Under the pieces are notes generated by a model. That model saw only the letters and a program-made list of their open reading frames with translations, made no database searches and was not told the DNA's origin. Shown here in pieces: positions 1 through 8,567 of a stretch of 47,627 nt of DNA. The stretch lies in contig CAZKUR010000026.1 of assembly GCA_964556005.1 (NCBI GenBank), positions 1 through 47,627 of the forward strand. The letters are read 5' to 3'. Every line of letters begins with the position of its first letter. The first letter of the stretch is position 1. This DNA comes from CAZKUR01 sp964556005. GTDB taxonomy: Bacteria > Bacteroidota > Ignavibacteria > Ignavibacteriales > Ignavibacteriaceae. The translations under genes were made by a program, and so were the position numbers.

Positions 1-598
1 CAACAGCACGGATATTCCAGTTATAATTTAAGCCGAAATCATTAAGATGCTGCCATACTCCTGAGTCATTTACAAAATCGCCGTCAGGATCTGCCGGGCC
101 TGCATCGACGCCAAACGGATAGCTTGCACCTGTAGCATCTTCAACCTGCAAACAAACCCATAAGTCATTGCCTGAAATTGGAATGTAAGAACTTAGTTCA
201 ACTTGATTCCAATCTCCAAGTGTCAATGAAGCTATATCCAGTGTTTGACTGAGCAGCAGGGTTCCGGGATCTGTTGATGTACCGGCGTCGTAAATCATAA
301 TAGTTAAACCGGTTGCTGCTTGAGAATAGAAAAATTGGACGTATTGAAGTTCACCGCCGGTATATGTACCCATAATTGACGCTCTAAAACGCGCACCGCC
401 GATAAATGTTGTACCGCCATCTCCAACAGAGTTACCGGCATTATCGCCGTCATAATGAATGATTACCAAATCGTTTGGATTTTGGAGATTTGTACCGGAA
501 ATTGGGTTATGTGTTACTGCAAAATTTTGACCATACCCAGCCGAATATAGGACAAAAGAAAAAAGCAGTGAAAAGAGAAAAAAGTGGAAATATTTCAT
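1..598 (-). CDS. Secreted protein with jelly-roll-like domain, 3' part beyond window edge
   Basis: The reading frame is open for about 199 codons from the ATG at 596-598 to the left edge, so the C-terminus is missing. GGGAGG lies just upstream of the ATG and supports this start. Residues 1-24 form a phenylalanine-rich signal peptide ending near GYGQ. The rest is a beta-rich domain with a run of features common in Bacteroidota T9SS cargo: YTGGELQYV, PGTLLLSQTLD, LWVCLQ, FGVDAGPADPDGDF and a closing NWNIRAV. Proteins with this pattern usually end in a T9SS sorting domain, but that part is outside the window. The molecular function is unknown. A possible Pho-box-like repeat lies about 175 bp upstream. 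Confidence 0.8.
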   Translation of the reverse strand, partial: MKYFHFFLFSLLFSFVLYSAGYGQNFAVTHNPISGTNLQNPNDLVIIHYDGDNAGNSVGDGGTTFIGGARFRASIMGTYTGGELQYVQFFYSQAATGLTIMIYDAGTSTDPGTLLLSQTLDIASLTLGDWNQVELSSYIPISGNDLWVCLQVEDATGASYPFGVDAGPADPDGDFVNDSGVWQHLNDFGLNYNWNIRAV

Positions 599-771
599 GG
601 GACCTCCCTCTTGAGTTTATTTAATCATTTGGAGCTTTGAATATCTTGTAACTAACGTGCAGCTCCTTTTACATATTAATAGCATAACAATCGAAGTATT
701 AAAACTATTATTAACTATAAATTAAGATAAGAATTTTTTTTTATAATTATCAAATAAAAATCCAAAAATTT

Positions 772-799
772 TGTTAATTATTTATTAAAAAATTGTTAA
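772..799 (-). promoter_or_regulatory. Possible Pho-box-like triple direct repeat
   Basis: On the plus strand TGTTAA (772-777), TATTAA (783-788) and TGTTAA (794-799) occur with an exact 11-bp period. On the coding strand of the left-edge gene they read TTAACA, TTAATA, TTAACA. The same hexamer, orientation and period occur upstream of pstS at 38714-38741. The region is very AT-rich, so chance is a real alternative. The distance to the ATG is about 175 bp. Confidence 0.35.
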
Positions 800-1040
800 C
801 ATTTATGGGAAAAATTACTTTTGTAAACTATAAGTATTTCTAAAAAAGATGTGAATTTTGATTCTATGTTAAGTTTTATAAAAAATTAAGTGACGTAATA
901 AAACTATTAAATGAAACAACTTCTTTCTGATAACAGAAAATTTTTATACATAGTTCTAATTTTTTCTTAATTGTTTTTGAATTATGTAAAAGTTGAATCA
1001 AGGAAAATATTTTTAGTAAAATTAAGTCTCTAATTAAATA

Positions 1041-1070
1041 AGAAAAGCCGGCCTTATTCAGACCGGCTTT
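1041..1070 (-). terminator. Rho-independent terminator of the T9SS cargo gene
   Basis: On the minus strand AAAGCCGGTC pairs with GGCCGGCTTT (one G-U pair) around a 7-nt loop, followed by a T-rich tract. It lies 26 bp past the stop of the gene ending at 1097. Confidence 0.85.
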
Positions 1071-1096
1071 AATTTTAAAAGAAATTACTTTAAGAA

Positions 1097-3283
1097 TTAC
1101 TTCATTAAGATCATCTTCTTAATTGAAGTGAAATCTTTTCCGTTATTTCCTTGAGCTTGTAACCTGTAGAAGTATACACCGCTCTGCAAATTGGTAGCAT
1201 TGAAGTTAATTGTATGATTTCCCGCTGCCATATTCGAATTCAGTAAAGTAGCGATTTCCCTACCCAAAATATCGAATACTTTTACGGAAACTTTAGAATC
1301 GGTAGCGAGACTAAAGTCAATCTTAGTAGTCGGGTTAAATGGGTTTGGATAGTTCTGCTTTAATGAGAAAGTAGCAGGAATATTTACATTGGCAGTTACT
1401 TCTTTTGAATAAGAGAAAGAACCGTCAAAATCAACCTGTTTAATTCTATATGTATATGCACCGTTAGCTAATTTACTATCGGTATATCCATATGTATGAG
1501 GCTGAGAAGTTGTTCCGTTACCGTTAATAAAGGCTACATCCTGGAAAGTGCTGTTCCCGGATTTTCTTTGAATCTCGAATCCTTTGTTATTGGTTTCAGT
1601 AGCAGTTGACCAGTCAAGAACAACGTTCCCTTGATTTACATTAGCATTAAATGAAGTCATTTCAACTGGAACAACAAGAGACAAATTTACATCATCTATA
1701 TACCAAAAGTTAATATTGAATGAGTCTCCACTGTACCAGAAAGCTACTTGCATGTTATCAATAGCGTTGAAATTTACAGTGTCGGTTTCCGGACCGTTGC
1801 TTTGGCCGTTTGATGGATGATCGTAAATCGTAGTCCATGTTGAACCACCATCAGAAGTTATTCCAACTTTCAAGTCATATGGATCTCCATACCAGTTTTC
1901 ATATTGCTTGAAAATTAACATCATAGCATCACCTACATGGCCTGTAACTACATTATTGTTCATAAAATATGAATCACCAACAAAAGAAGGAGACCAGCTA
2001 AATTCCAATTCAGGAGCAGTTCCGCCTGCATTGTTGGTGGTTGAAGATAACCAGTTTGTTAAGCCTAATCCAACAGCCGTCCAGTTTGATATATCATCAA
2101 AATGATCATCTATGAAAGTTCCTTGAGGCAGAACCTGTACTGTTCTGAAGTGCCAGGTAGAACCGGTAGTAGTTCCGGTACCATCAGTTTCATCTACTCT
2201 CCAATAATAATTTGTGTAATCAGCTAAAGGTGTACCAGGATCTATTGTTGTAACCGGAGCACCGGAATAAATTGAAGTCATGCTGCCGGGATCTGTTCCG
2301 AAGAATACTTCAATTGAAGTAGCACCGGATGGGTTATCCCATGAAAGCTGAGTATTGACATCAATATTGGTTGCACCGTTTGCAGGAACCGGGTTTGTAG
2401 CTTGACCTGGTCCAGGAATTGGGCCGTATTCGTTGTTTATTGCAAATGCACTTATTTCAGCAGCTCCCCAATCATAAAGTAAAGTAGTAGCACCGGAAGC
2501 CGGGTCCATTGTTCTTAATTGAGCTGTTCCGGTTGTATTATTGTAAGCAGCTAAATAAATTGTTCCGGTAAATTGATCGATATCCATATCTTGTGCGTAG
2601 TTAGCATCAAAACCAAGCGGACCTAAAAGAGAAGAAGTTCCGGCTACTGGATCAAATGTATAGGCGTTATCATCAATTAAATCAAAACCATAACCTACAC
2701 CTGAAGAATTGATAGCTATACCAATCATCGCTCCGGTAGTGTTTACAAAACTGGCAACCAGTGTAGCAGTAAGAGTACCCATATCCAATGAGTACAGATT
2801 ATTTGTAGTACCAAAAACACCGCCGCAAATGTAATAAGTATCGTTTGCAGGATCGTAAGCAAGACCGTTAACATTTGCACCAGATTCCATACCGGTAATT
2901 GGACCGAGTAAAGTAGCCGTACCAGAAGTTTCGTCTACTTGGTAAACAGAACTCGGGACACTGGGATCGATATAATAATAATTAAGGTCGCCGCCGCGAA
3001 CTGCAGCCGAAGAATAACCGGCTGGAGGAGCCCAGGCAGCTACTGTTGTCCAGGGTGTTCCGGCAGGTAAAGGAAATGATATAAAATTAGTTGAGAAAGC
3101 TTCCCAACCATAGCCCGTATCGCCAGGGGGCATAAGAGCTGGCGTATGATTCCATTGAACATTCGGGTTCTGGTGAACCGCAGGTGCCTGACGATTACTT
3201 GGTAAACCGCTTTGTGCCATTGTTAAAGCAGTAAAGCCGAATAGTAGACACACAACAAAAAGCAATCTGTGTAATTTAAGCAT
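1097..3283 (-). CDS. T9SS-exported multidomain surface protein (728 aa)
   Basis: A secreted protein probably exported by the type IX system. The signal peptide is residues 1-24 (ending TMAQS). About residues 75-290 form a propeller-like region with repeated units such as YDPANDTYYICGG and YSLDMGTLTATLV. About 295-380 is Fn3-like (NPVPANGATNIDVNTQLSW). About 385-540 resembles a MAM/jelly-roll domain starting HFDDISNW. About 545-640 is a second Fn3-like domain (STATETNNKGFEIQRK). The C-terminal 85 residues are a type A sorting domain: NYPNPFNPTTKIDFSL, GVYFYRL, and terminal KKMILMK. AGGAGGT seven bases before the ATG fixes the start, and a strong terminator follows. The ligand or substrate cannot be told; the propeller and jelly-roll parts suggest adhesion or binding. 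Confidence 0.9.
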   Translation of the reverse strand: MLKLHRLLFVVCLLFGFTALTMAQSGLPSNRQAPAVHQNPNVQWNHTPALMPPGDTGYGWEAFSTNFISFPLPAGTPWTTVAAWAPPAGYSSAAVRGGDLNYYYIDPSVPSSVYQVDETSGTATLLGPITGMESGANVNGLAYDPANDTYYICGGVFGTTNNLYSLDMGTLTATLVASFVNTTGAMIGIAINSSGVGYGFDLIDDNAYTFDPVAGTSSLLGPLGFDANYAQDMDIDQFTGTIYLAAYNNTTGTAQLRTMDPASGATTLLYDWGAAEISAFAINNEYGPIPGPGQATNPVPANGATNIDVNTQLSWDNPSGATSIEVFFGTDPGSMTSIYSGAPVTTIDPGTPLADYTNYYWRVDETDGTGTTTGSTWHFRTVQVLPQGTFIDDHFDDISNWTAVGLGLTNWLSSTTNNAGGTAPELEFSWSPSFVGDSYFMNNNVVTGHVGDAMMLIFKQYENWYGDPYDLKVGITSDGGSTWTTIYDHPSNGQSNGPETDTVNFNAIDNMQVAFWYSGDSFNINFWYIDDVNLSLVVPVEMTSFNANVNQGNVVLDWSTATETNNKGFEIQRKSGNSTFQDVAFINGNGTTSQPHTYGYTDSKLANGAYTYRIKQVDFDGSFSYSKEVTANVNIPATFSLKQNYPNPFNPTTKIDFSLATDSKVSVKVFDILGREIATLLNSNMAAGNHTINFNATNLQSGVYFYRLQAQGNNGKDFTSIKKMILMK

Positions 3284-3780
3284 AGAAGAGACCTCCTAAA
3301 ATAAATGAAGAGATGGTGTTAATTAAGTTATTTAGTGAGTTTAAGCTCCCTTTTGGGAAAAAGAATCTGTAGCTTTGTAAAATCATTCCAGAGAAAAAAT
3401 TGTAATTATAAAATCATTTAATAGTTCTTTTATTATATAAATTTATTTTTAATCTGCGTAATGAAATAAATTTTAAATTGATAAAAGCCAATTAACAAGG
3501 ACAGTACGAAAAAAATCCATCGTAAACTTTAACTAGAAAATGTACGCCTTAACATGCATAACTTAATGATATGTAACTTCTCTTTTTAGTCAGAATTTTA
3601 AAAGGGTTGAAAATTATATCAACATATAATTTTCAGAAGTAACATTAAAAAAAATTATCCTAATATGCAAGAAAAATTCTTTATAAAAAAAATAAAATAT
3701 TAGTATATTAACATTCTTTTAAAATAAAGATGACAAATTGTATCAAAGAAATAACTTTTCTCAATTAGGCTCATTTGAAT
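3284..3780. other. AT-rich intergenic region, 497 bp
   Basis: No plausible gene. It contains the leader of the T9SS cargo gene (AGGAGGT near 3290) and a perfect AT-rich inverted repeat at 3608-3635. I see no other signal and no recognisable purE terminator. Confidence 0.6.
3608..3635. repeat. Perfect 12-bp inverted repeat
   Basis: TGAAAATTATAT and its exact complement ATATAATTTTCA flank a CAAC loop. It stands alone between two minus-strand genes, about 145 bp past the purE stop. It is not followed by a clean T-run on either strand, so it may be an operator or a weak transcription stop. Confidence 0.5.
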
Positions 3781-4272
3781 TTATTTCAGCAATTCATTCT
3801 TTTTCATTGAATCATCTGCCAATTTCATTTTATACGAGATAAAACTTTTCATAAGATTTTCGTCATTCAAAGAAATAATTTGTACTGACAATAACCCTGC
3901 ATTCTTTGCTTGATTTATCCCAACTGTTGCAACGGGAACACCGCCCGGCATTTGAACGATGGATAATAGTGAATCCAAACCGTCTAAAGATTTTGATTTA
4001 ATTGGGATTCCAATAATGGGCAGTGGAGAATAAGCTGCGGTAACTCCCGGCAGATGAGCAGCACCTCCAGCACCTGCGATGATAACTTTAATTCCCCGTT
4101 CGTGCGCCGATGAAGCATACTCTGCAATAATCTTTGGTGTTCTATGCGCCGAGATAATTTTTATTTCATAAGGAATTTTAAATTGCTCCAGAACCGCAGC
4201 AGCTTCTTTCATTATCGGGAGATCCGAATCACTGCCCATAAGAATTCCAACGACTGGATTATTTTGTCCCAT
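3781..4272 (-). CDS. purE: N5-carboxyaminoimidazole ribonucleotide mutase PurE
   Basis: Class I PurE, cytoplasmic, which moves the carboxyl group of N5-CAIR to give CAIR in de novo purine synthesis. At 163 residues it has the usual length. The GSDSD phosphate-binding loop is at residues 13-17, SAHRTP at 41-46 and the AGGAAHLPGV segment at about 68-77, all hallmarks of the family. A class I enzyme normally works with PurK; no purK lies next to it here. AGAGGT upstream of the ATG is the likely ribosome binding site. The gene stands alone between a terminator at 4390-4423 and a long intergenic region. Other purine genes (purN, purH) lie about 22 kb away. Confidence 0.97.
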   Translation of the reverse strand: MGQNNPVVGILMGSDSDLPIMKEAAAVLEQFKIPYEIKIISAHRTPKIIAEYASSAHERGIKVIIAGAGGAAHLPGVTAAYSPLPIIGIPIKSKSLDGLDSLLSIVQMPGGVPVATVGINQAKNAGLLSVQIISLNDENLMKSFISYKMKLADDSMKKNELLK

Positions 4273-4389
4273 TCTAAATACCTCTTATAATATTTTCACT
4301 TGATATTTTTTTCTTTTTAAAATTGGTAAGCATTTAATTTTAAAATGACTTTTTCAAAATAATATAAAGGACCTTTAAATGAAAATTTT

Positions 4390-4423
4390 AAAATAAAAAA
4401 GGCCGCCTTTTAAAGACGGCCTT
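4390..4423 (-). terminator. Rho-independent terminator of the cytochrome operon
   Basis: On the minus strand AAGGCCGTCT pairs with AGGCGGCCTT (one G-U pair) around a 5-nt loop and is followed by TTTTTTATTTT. It lies 23 bp past the stop of the 7-heme lipoprotein gene and marks the end of the electron-transfer cluster. Confidence 0.9.
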
Positions 4424-4446
4424 CATTCAAAAATATTTTGATGAAA

Positions 4447-5328
4447 TTAATTTCCAAACACGTTAATAACCCCGTTAATATGTTTAGACTGATCGATAAT
4501 CTTTCCGTCACTGTTCACTACTCCAGGATGACATCCGGCACAGTCTTTTAATGGTGCATATTTATGACCAAGCGGAGGCAAATTATGACATGTTCCGCAT
4601 GAATCTTCCGTCTCATCTACAGTAGTCCAATTGACAGTTTTGTTGTTCCCCATCATTACAGCCTGCCCATTTACCATGACACTGTCGTTATACATGAATT
4701 GATCTCCAGCGACAGTAGAATCTTTATAGAAAGTAAAATTTCCATGACAGTATGTATTTGCACAAGAGTAATTTTCGGAATCGAATGTGGGGGCAGCTCC
4801 GTAATTAACTGCAAGTAAATTAAACACAATTCCGCCCGGTATATCGGGATTCAAATGTCCCGGTTGATAAACCGAATCCGGAACTGTATGGCATGTACCG
4901 CATTTTATTGAATGGCCAATAGTATTAGTGTATAAATGACTAGCATGCGCACCAACGCCAGGAGAGGAAGTGGAGGTATTTCCATCAGGATCTCTCGGAG
5001 GTGCGATTTTACTTGCATCATTAAAATTTCCGTGGCAAGTATTGCACGCTTCCGGCCCGTTAGCACCAGTATGACATTTTAAACAACTTACACCCGTTAA
5101 TCCGCCGGTGTAATCTCTTGCATGGCATTGCCAGCATGTACTCATATCCCAATTTGAATTTCGAATTAAATTCCCATGGAAATTCGGTGATGTCTTATCA
5201 AGTATACCGGATTGATGAGCAGATGTACTTACTTTCGGCGGTGTAATATTATTATGCAAATCACTGCAGCTTTGTAAGATAAATGCAGCGAAAGAAAGAA
5301 AAATTAAAATTACTATAAAGCGCTTCAT
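4447..5328 (-). CDS. Seven-heme outer-membrane lipoprotein cytochrome c (CxxxxCH/CxxCH type)
   Basis: Counted from the ATG at 5328 the protein has 293 residues. It begins with a lipoprotein signal peptide whose lipobox ends LQSC (Cys21). Six CXXCH motifs lie at 65-69, 82-86, 95-99, 143-147, 244-248 and 263-267, and one CX4CH (CANTYCH) at 189-195. The sequence CANTYCHGN followed by CGTCHNLPPLGH matches the Geobacter-type family defined by a CxxxxCH then CxxCH pair. It is the third of three nearly contiguous genes after a beta-barrel and a 14-heme cytochrome, which suggests it is the outer face of a porin-cytochrome complex. An in-frame ATG at 5340, two bases after the preceding stop, is an alternative start. 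The MKRF start gives the cleaner signal peptide. Confidence 0.88.
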   Translation of the reverse strand: MKRFIVILIFLSFAAFILQSCSDLHNNITPPKVSTSAHQSGILDKTSPNFHGNLIRNSNWDMSTCWQCHARDYTGGLTGVSCLKCHTGANGPEACNTCHGNFNDASKIAPPRDPDGNTSTSSPGVGAHASHLYTNTIGHSIKCGTCHTVPDSVYQPGHLNPDIPGGIVFNLLAVNYGAAPTFDSENYSCANTYCHGNFTFYKDSTVAGDQFMYNDSVMVNGQAVMMGNNKTVNWTTVDETEDSCGTCHNLPPLGHKYAPLKDCAGCHPGVVNSDGKIIDQSKHINGVINVFGN

Positions 5329-5342
5329 GTTAAATTCCATTT

Positions 5343-6548
5343 TTATTTTGCCCCGTGACAATACCCGCAGAAGCCAACCCCTGAAGGTGAATTCGGTGAT
5401 GCACTTGTATGACAATTATAACAAATTGAACTGCTTGATGTATGCCAGTCGCCATGATCATCGCGCATAAAGTTCGGAGGATGGGTTCTGGGATTTGTAC
5501 CCTGAATTCCATCTGGGTCCATGTGGCATTTTATGCAGGTCGGATCTCCTCCTTGAACATCATGGCAAGCCACACAGCTTTCAATATCTCTTTTTGCAAG
5601 AGTAGCATGCATTCCGCCGCCGGAGCCAATCCCATTGATTATAAAGTTTGATTTGAAATGCGAAATAGGTTCAACACCGCTCATAGAAAAATCTTCATTA
5701 TCTCCCTGATGGCATTTGACACAAAAAGTTTCTACTTGATGGCAAGTTTGGCAATTATCGATTTTACCTTGTGCATCAATTCCGTGAGTGTACACATAAT
5801 TCAAATCATGCACTCTCGAAATCTGCTGTTGTTTTGTTCCATCCTTAAAATTACCGGGTGCATAAGGTTTATAAAAATTATTTTTCGAATTATTCTCGGT
5901 AATTGTATTTGTTGCATCATGACAGGTACCGCATGAATTATTATTCTCATTATGACACATAGAACAGTTTGCATCAGCTGCATCGGCTGCAAATTTATGT
6001 GTTGAAATAAAATCAACTTTTTTATGCGTTGGAGGAACTAATTCAGCAGTAGAAATATGACATCCTTCGCAGGCACTTGGTGCAATTTTCGTATCGCCAT
6101 GGCATGAGTAACAATCTTCCATTTTTGGAAAAGGCTGGGATGCATCTTCGGCATATTCAACTTTTGTGACGCCTTTATGGCATTTTTCACAACTAAGTTT
6201 TTGTTTATCTAAATGAAAACTATGATTAAAAATTAAATTCGGCTTTAATTGGTTAAGCGATTCATAAACATCTTTATAATGACACATTGTACAATTTGTA
6301 TCGGCTTCAACATCATGGCATTGTGCACAGTCATCCATTGTTGGCAAAAGCATATCGGATAATGATGTACTTTTTGGTACCGCAGTGTGGCATGATGCAC
6401 AGTCGGTTATGTCGGCATGCAGCTTATGAGAAAATTTTATGATTGTTTTATTTCCACCCTCAGCACTGGAATCCCCGGGTGAAAAAGCTGTAAATAATAA
6501 TATTGCAGCAGCGGTTAATAATGTAAAAAAGTAAAATTTTAATTTCAT
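5343..6548 (-). CDS. 14-heme periplasmic multiheme cytochrome c
   Basis: From the ATG at 6548 the protein has 401 residues: a signal peptide (about 1-29, ending DSSA) and 14 CXXCH heme motifs, at 50-54, 74-78, 86-90, 120-124, 146-150, 160-164, 195-199, 206-210, 266-270, 276-280, 325-329, 338-342, 376-380 and 394-398. The segment FSHKLHADITDCASCH resembles cytochrome c7/c3 folds, with distal histidines ahead of the heme motif. About one heme per 29 residues is dense, as in MtrA/OmaB-type electron wires. It starts one base after the stop of the beta-barrel gene and has no Shine-Dalgarno, so translational coupling is likely. It probably carries electrons through or up to the barrel. An ATG at 6560 overlapping the upstream gene is a less likely start. 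Confidence 0.9.
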   Translation of the reverse strand: MKLKFYFFTLLTAAAILLFTAFSPGDSSAEGGNKTIIKFSHKLHADITDCASCHTAVPKSTSLSDMLLPTMDDCAQCHDVEADTNCTMCHYKDVYESLNQLKPNLIFNHSFHLDKQKLSCEKCHKGVTKVEYAEDASQPFPKMEDCYSCHGDTKIAPSACEGCHISTAELVPPTHKKVDFISTHKFAADAADANCSMCHNENNNSCGTCHDATNTITENNSKNNFYKPYAPGNFKDGTKQQQISRVHDLNYVYTHGIDAQGKIDNCQTCHQVETFCVKCHQGDNEDFSMSGVEPISHFKSNFIINGIGSGGGMHATLAKRDIESCVACHDVQGGDPTCIKCHMDPDGIQGTNPRTHPPNFMRDDHGDWHTSSSSICYNCHTSASPNSPSGVGFCGYCHGAK

Positions 6549-6549
6549 G

Positions 6550-7830
6550 TTACATTGCATTTAAGTTGGTATTAAACCAATAATTTAGTTTCAAGAATAA
6601 TCTGAAGTCATTCTTGTATATCTTATTATTCATAAATTGACCCTGGACATCGAATGAAAGTGTTCTATAAGGCCGTACATTAAAGCCTGCAAGCAAAGTT
6701 GTCAGATTATCCCTTGGGGAATCTTCGGTCAGTTTATAATTCGTATAGCTTAACCCGGCAGAGGGAGTTAAATACCCGTTAAAAAAGGTGTATGCCGTGT
6801 ATATCGAAATTGCGTCCATTTCACCTGCATAGCCCAAGTTTTTACGATAACTTAAACTCCCATAATTTGAATTAAGGCCTAATGTAATAGTTTGTGAATT
6901 TGCATCTTTATAGGTTACATTTCCAACTTTACCAATGATTGTAAAGATTTTGTTTAATGCATAATCTCCACCGATTTCAATGTCCTGAGTATTCCCGTAA
7001 TCGAAAACAGAAAATATTGAGTTATATCTGATCTTCGGCTGACGGTAATTATAATACACATCAATTCCGAGTTTATCAATCTGGTCATATCTCCCGGAAA
7101 ACTCAAACTTAGATGCCTGCATGAAATTTAAATCATAATCGAATCTTGTATTAATGCTAAAATAATTTTCAAGATCGTAAGATGCTTCTGCTGAAGCAAA
7201 CTGATATTGATTTGATTTACTTTCAATAAGGACCTGAATCGGATTTAACTGCGGATCTAACCTTGTTGCATAATAAGGATCGGATTGAAAATTTTTGTCG
7301 ATATAGCTTAAGCCGAATTGAAAATTCTCGACGGCATTCGTTACAAATTTTCCGCCCAGTATGAAATTATCATTCCAGTTTTTCGTAATACCGAATTTCT
7401 GATAAGCCGGAACATTAGCCCCGTAATATGCAGAAAATCTATATTTATCCTTTTTTAAATCAACGGTAGCCCCGTCAAAAATTCCGCCGGCCACACTGTT
7501 GAACAAAGGCTGTCTTCCCAGTTTTATGGTAGCAATATCCAGTAAATTTCTGGCTTCGAGATAAAGATTATAAAACCTCAATCTCGGATCGTTTTGTAAA
7601 TCCTTTGATAGTTCCCCTTCGTAATTAAAAGATGATCGCAGTGAATAATTACTTTGATTTATGTTCAAGCTCAACATCTGAAATGCTCTCCAGTATGAAC
7701 TTGAATTATTTACCGTATCGTATCTTTCAAAACTATATACGGATGAAGAGAACCTACCATTAATATTTTGCGCATTAACAGTAATAAATAATAAGCACAA
7801 AAAACCGGTGGAGATTATTATTTTTTTCAT
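6550..7830 (-). CDS. Outer-membrane beta-barrel, candidate porin of a porin-cytochrome conduit
   Basis: A 426-residue protein with a signal peptide (residues 1-20, ending VNAQ). The body alternates polar and aromatic or hydrophobic residues in many short segments, for example SNYSLRSSFNYEGEL, YRFSAYYGANVPAY, FSINTRFDYDLNF and TLSFDVQGQFMNN. This is typical of an outer-membrane barrel of roughly 16-20 strands. It has no heme motif and no close resemblance that I recognise to MtrB or OmbB. Its role is inferred from position: it directly precedes the 14-heme and 7-heme cytochrome genes, with one base and then a few bases between genes. It has no Shine-Dalgarno, only an A-rich leader. It could instead be an ordinary porin. 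Confidence 0.75.
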   Translation of the reverse strand: MKKIIISTGFLCLLFITVNAQNINGRFSSSVYSFERYDTVNNSSSYWRAFQMLSLNINQSNYSLRSSFNYEGELSKDLQNDPRLRFYNLYLEARNLLDIATIKLGRQPLFNSVAGGIFDGATVDLKKDKYRFSAYYGANVPAYQKFGITKNWNDNFILGGKFVTNAVENFQFGLSYIDKNFQSDPYYATRLDPQLNPIQVLIESKSNQYQFASAEASYDLENYFSINTRFDYDLNFMQASKFEFSGRYDQIDKLGIDVYYNYRQPKIRYNSIFSVFDYGNTQDIEIGGDYALNKIFTIIGKVGNVTYKDANSQTITLGLNSNYGSLSYRKNLGYAGEMDAISIYTAYTFFNGYLTPSAGLSYTNYKLTEDSPRDNLTTLLAGFNVRPYRTLSFDVQGQFMNNKIYKNDFRLFLKLNYWFNTNLNAM

Positions 7831-7850
7831 TTATTTTATTAGCTATTCTA

Positions 7851-7870
7851 AAGGATATCCTTCGATATCC
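7851..7870. repeat. Short inverted repeat in the tetraheme/barrel gap
   Basis: AAGGATATCCTT (7851-7862) is a perfect 12-bp palindrome. GGATAT and ATATCC also pair across a 6-base loop over 7853-7870. It lies in the 50-bp gap between the tetraheme cytochrome and barrel genes, where it could be an mRNA processing or stability element. Confidence 0.4.
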
Positions 7871-7880
7871 GGTTACTCTT

Positions 7881-8432
7881 TTACTTCTTTGGTATTTGAT
7901 GTTTAATCTGTGCCCAGTACTTTTCGAAATCGAATATTTTTTTCGTTGGGCTGTTTGAATTATGACATTTTACACATAACTGTTTAGGATCGGCATAAAA
8001 GACTAAACCTTTTTTTACAGCTTCGTCTTTATTCTTCATAACCGAAAGAGACTTATAATCGCCGCCCGGCCCATGACAAGTTTCGCATTGTACGCCATCG
8101 GCAACCTGGAATTTAGGCCCTAAAAATTTCGCATCAACATTATAACCTGAAGCATGGCACTGTAAGCATGAATCAACTTCAATGGCAGGTTTATCAAATC
8201 CTCTTTCTTTGGCAATTTTATTTGCTTCGTCTGTTTTTAATAATTCATATGCATGTGCATGTTTGCTGTGCTGCCATATATCAAATTGTTTTCCCTGCTT
8301 ATCAGTGTGATGACACATAAAGCAAGTTTTAGCGCCGACGAATTCATGAGCAGGTGTCTTTGGTTGATCTACCTGTCCGAAAATAAACATCAGCGGAGTT
8401 AACAGCATCAGGATAAATGATAATGTTTTCAT
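7881..8432 (-). CDS. Tetraheme cytochrome c554-like protein
   Basis: A 183-residue periplasmic cytochrome with a signal peptide (1-20, ending FIFGQ) and four CXXCH motifs at 37-41, 89-93, 116-120 and 153-157. The arrangement FVGAKTCFMCH, then IWQHSKHAHAYELL, then ADGVQCETCHGPGG, is that of the cytochrome c554/c' family, where extra histidines serve as distal ligands. The start is the ATG at 8432 because AGGAG sits eight bases upstream; a TTG 21 bases earlier lies before this site and is unlikely. It precedes the barrel gene by 50 bp, so it probably belongs to the same operon and shuttles electrons in the periplasm. A catalytic role, such as hydroxylamine or nitrite chemistry, cannot be excluded. 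Confidence 0.88.
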   Translation of the reverse strand: MKTLSFILMLLTPLMFIFGQVDQPKTPAHEFVGAKTCFMCHHTDKQGKQFDIWQHSKHAHAYELLKTDEANKIAKERGFDKPAIEVDSCLQCHASGYNVDAKFLGPKFQVADGVQCETCHGPGGDYKSLSVMKNKDEAVKKGLVFYADPKQLCVKCHNSNSPTKKIFDFEKYWAQIKHQIPKK

Positions 8433-8440
8433 ATCTTTGA

Positions 8441-8445
8441 CTCCT
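8441..8445 (-). promoter_or_regulatory. Ribosome binding site that fixes the tetraheme cytochrome start
   Basis: AGGAG on the minus strand, eight bases from the ATG at 8432. It lies downstream of the alternative TTG and so decides between the two starts. Confidence 0.75.
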
Positions 8446-8567
8446 ATTAACAAATAGTTAAAAAATAGAACTAATTTTTAAATCAAGTAACAAATCTGAA
8501 CTCCCTAGTTAAACATATTCTAACTGACAAAAACTATATTGATTCCAATCTTCAATACATTATAAGC

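Larger units (their letters stand above)
599..1096. other. AT-rich intergenic region, 498 bp
   Basis: No ORF here resembles a real gene. The stretch holds the leader and ribosome binding site of the left-edge secreted protein, the 11-bp-period hexamer triplet at 772-799, and the terminator at 1041-1070 of the gene on the right. The remainder (about 800-1040) is A/T-rich with no structure I can name. Confidence 0.6.

Noticed and set aside
5442..5936. Plus-strand ORFs antisense to the 14-heme cytochrome
   Set aside because: The minus-strand frame has regular CXXCH motifs and a signal peptide; the antisense frames arise from its Cys/His codon pattern.
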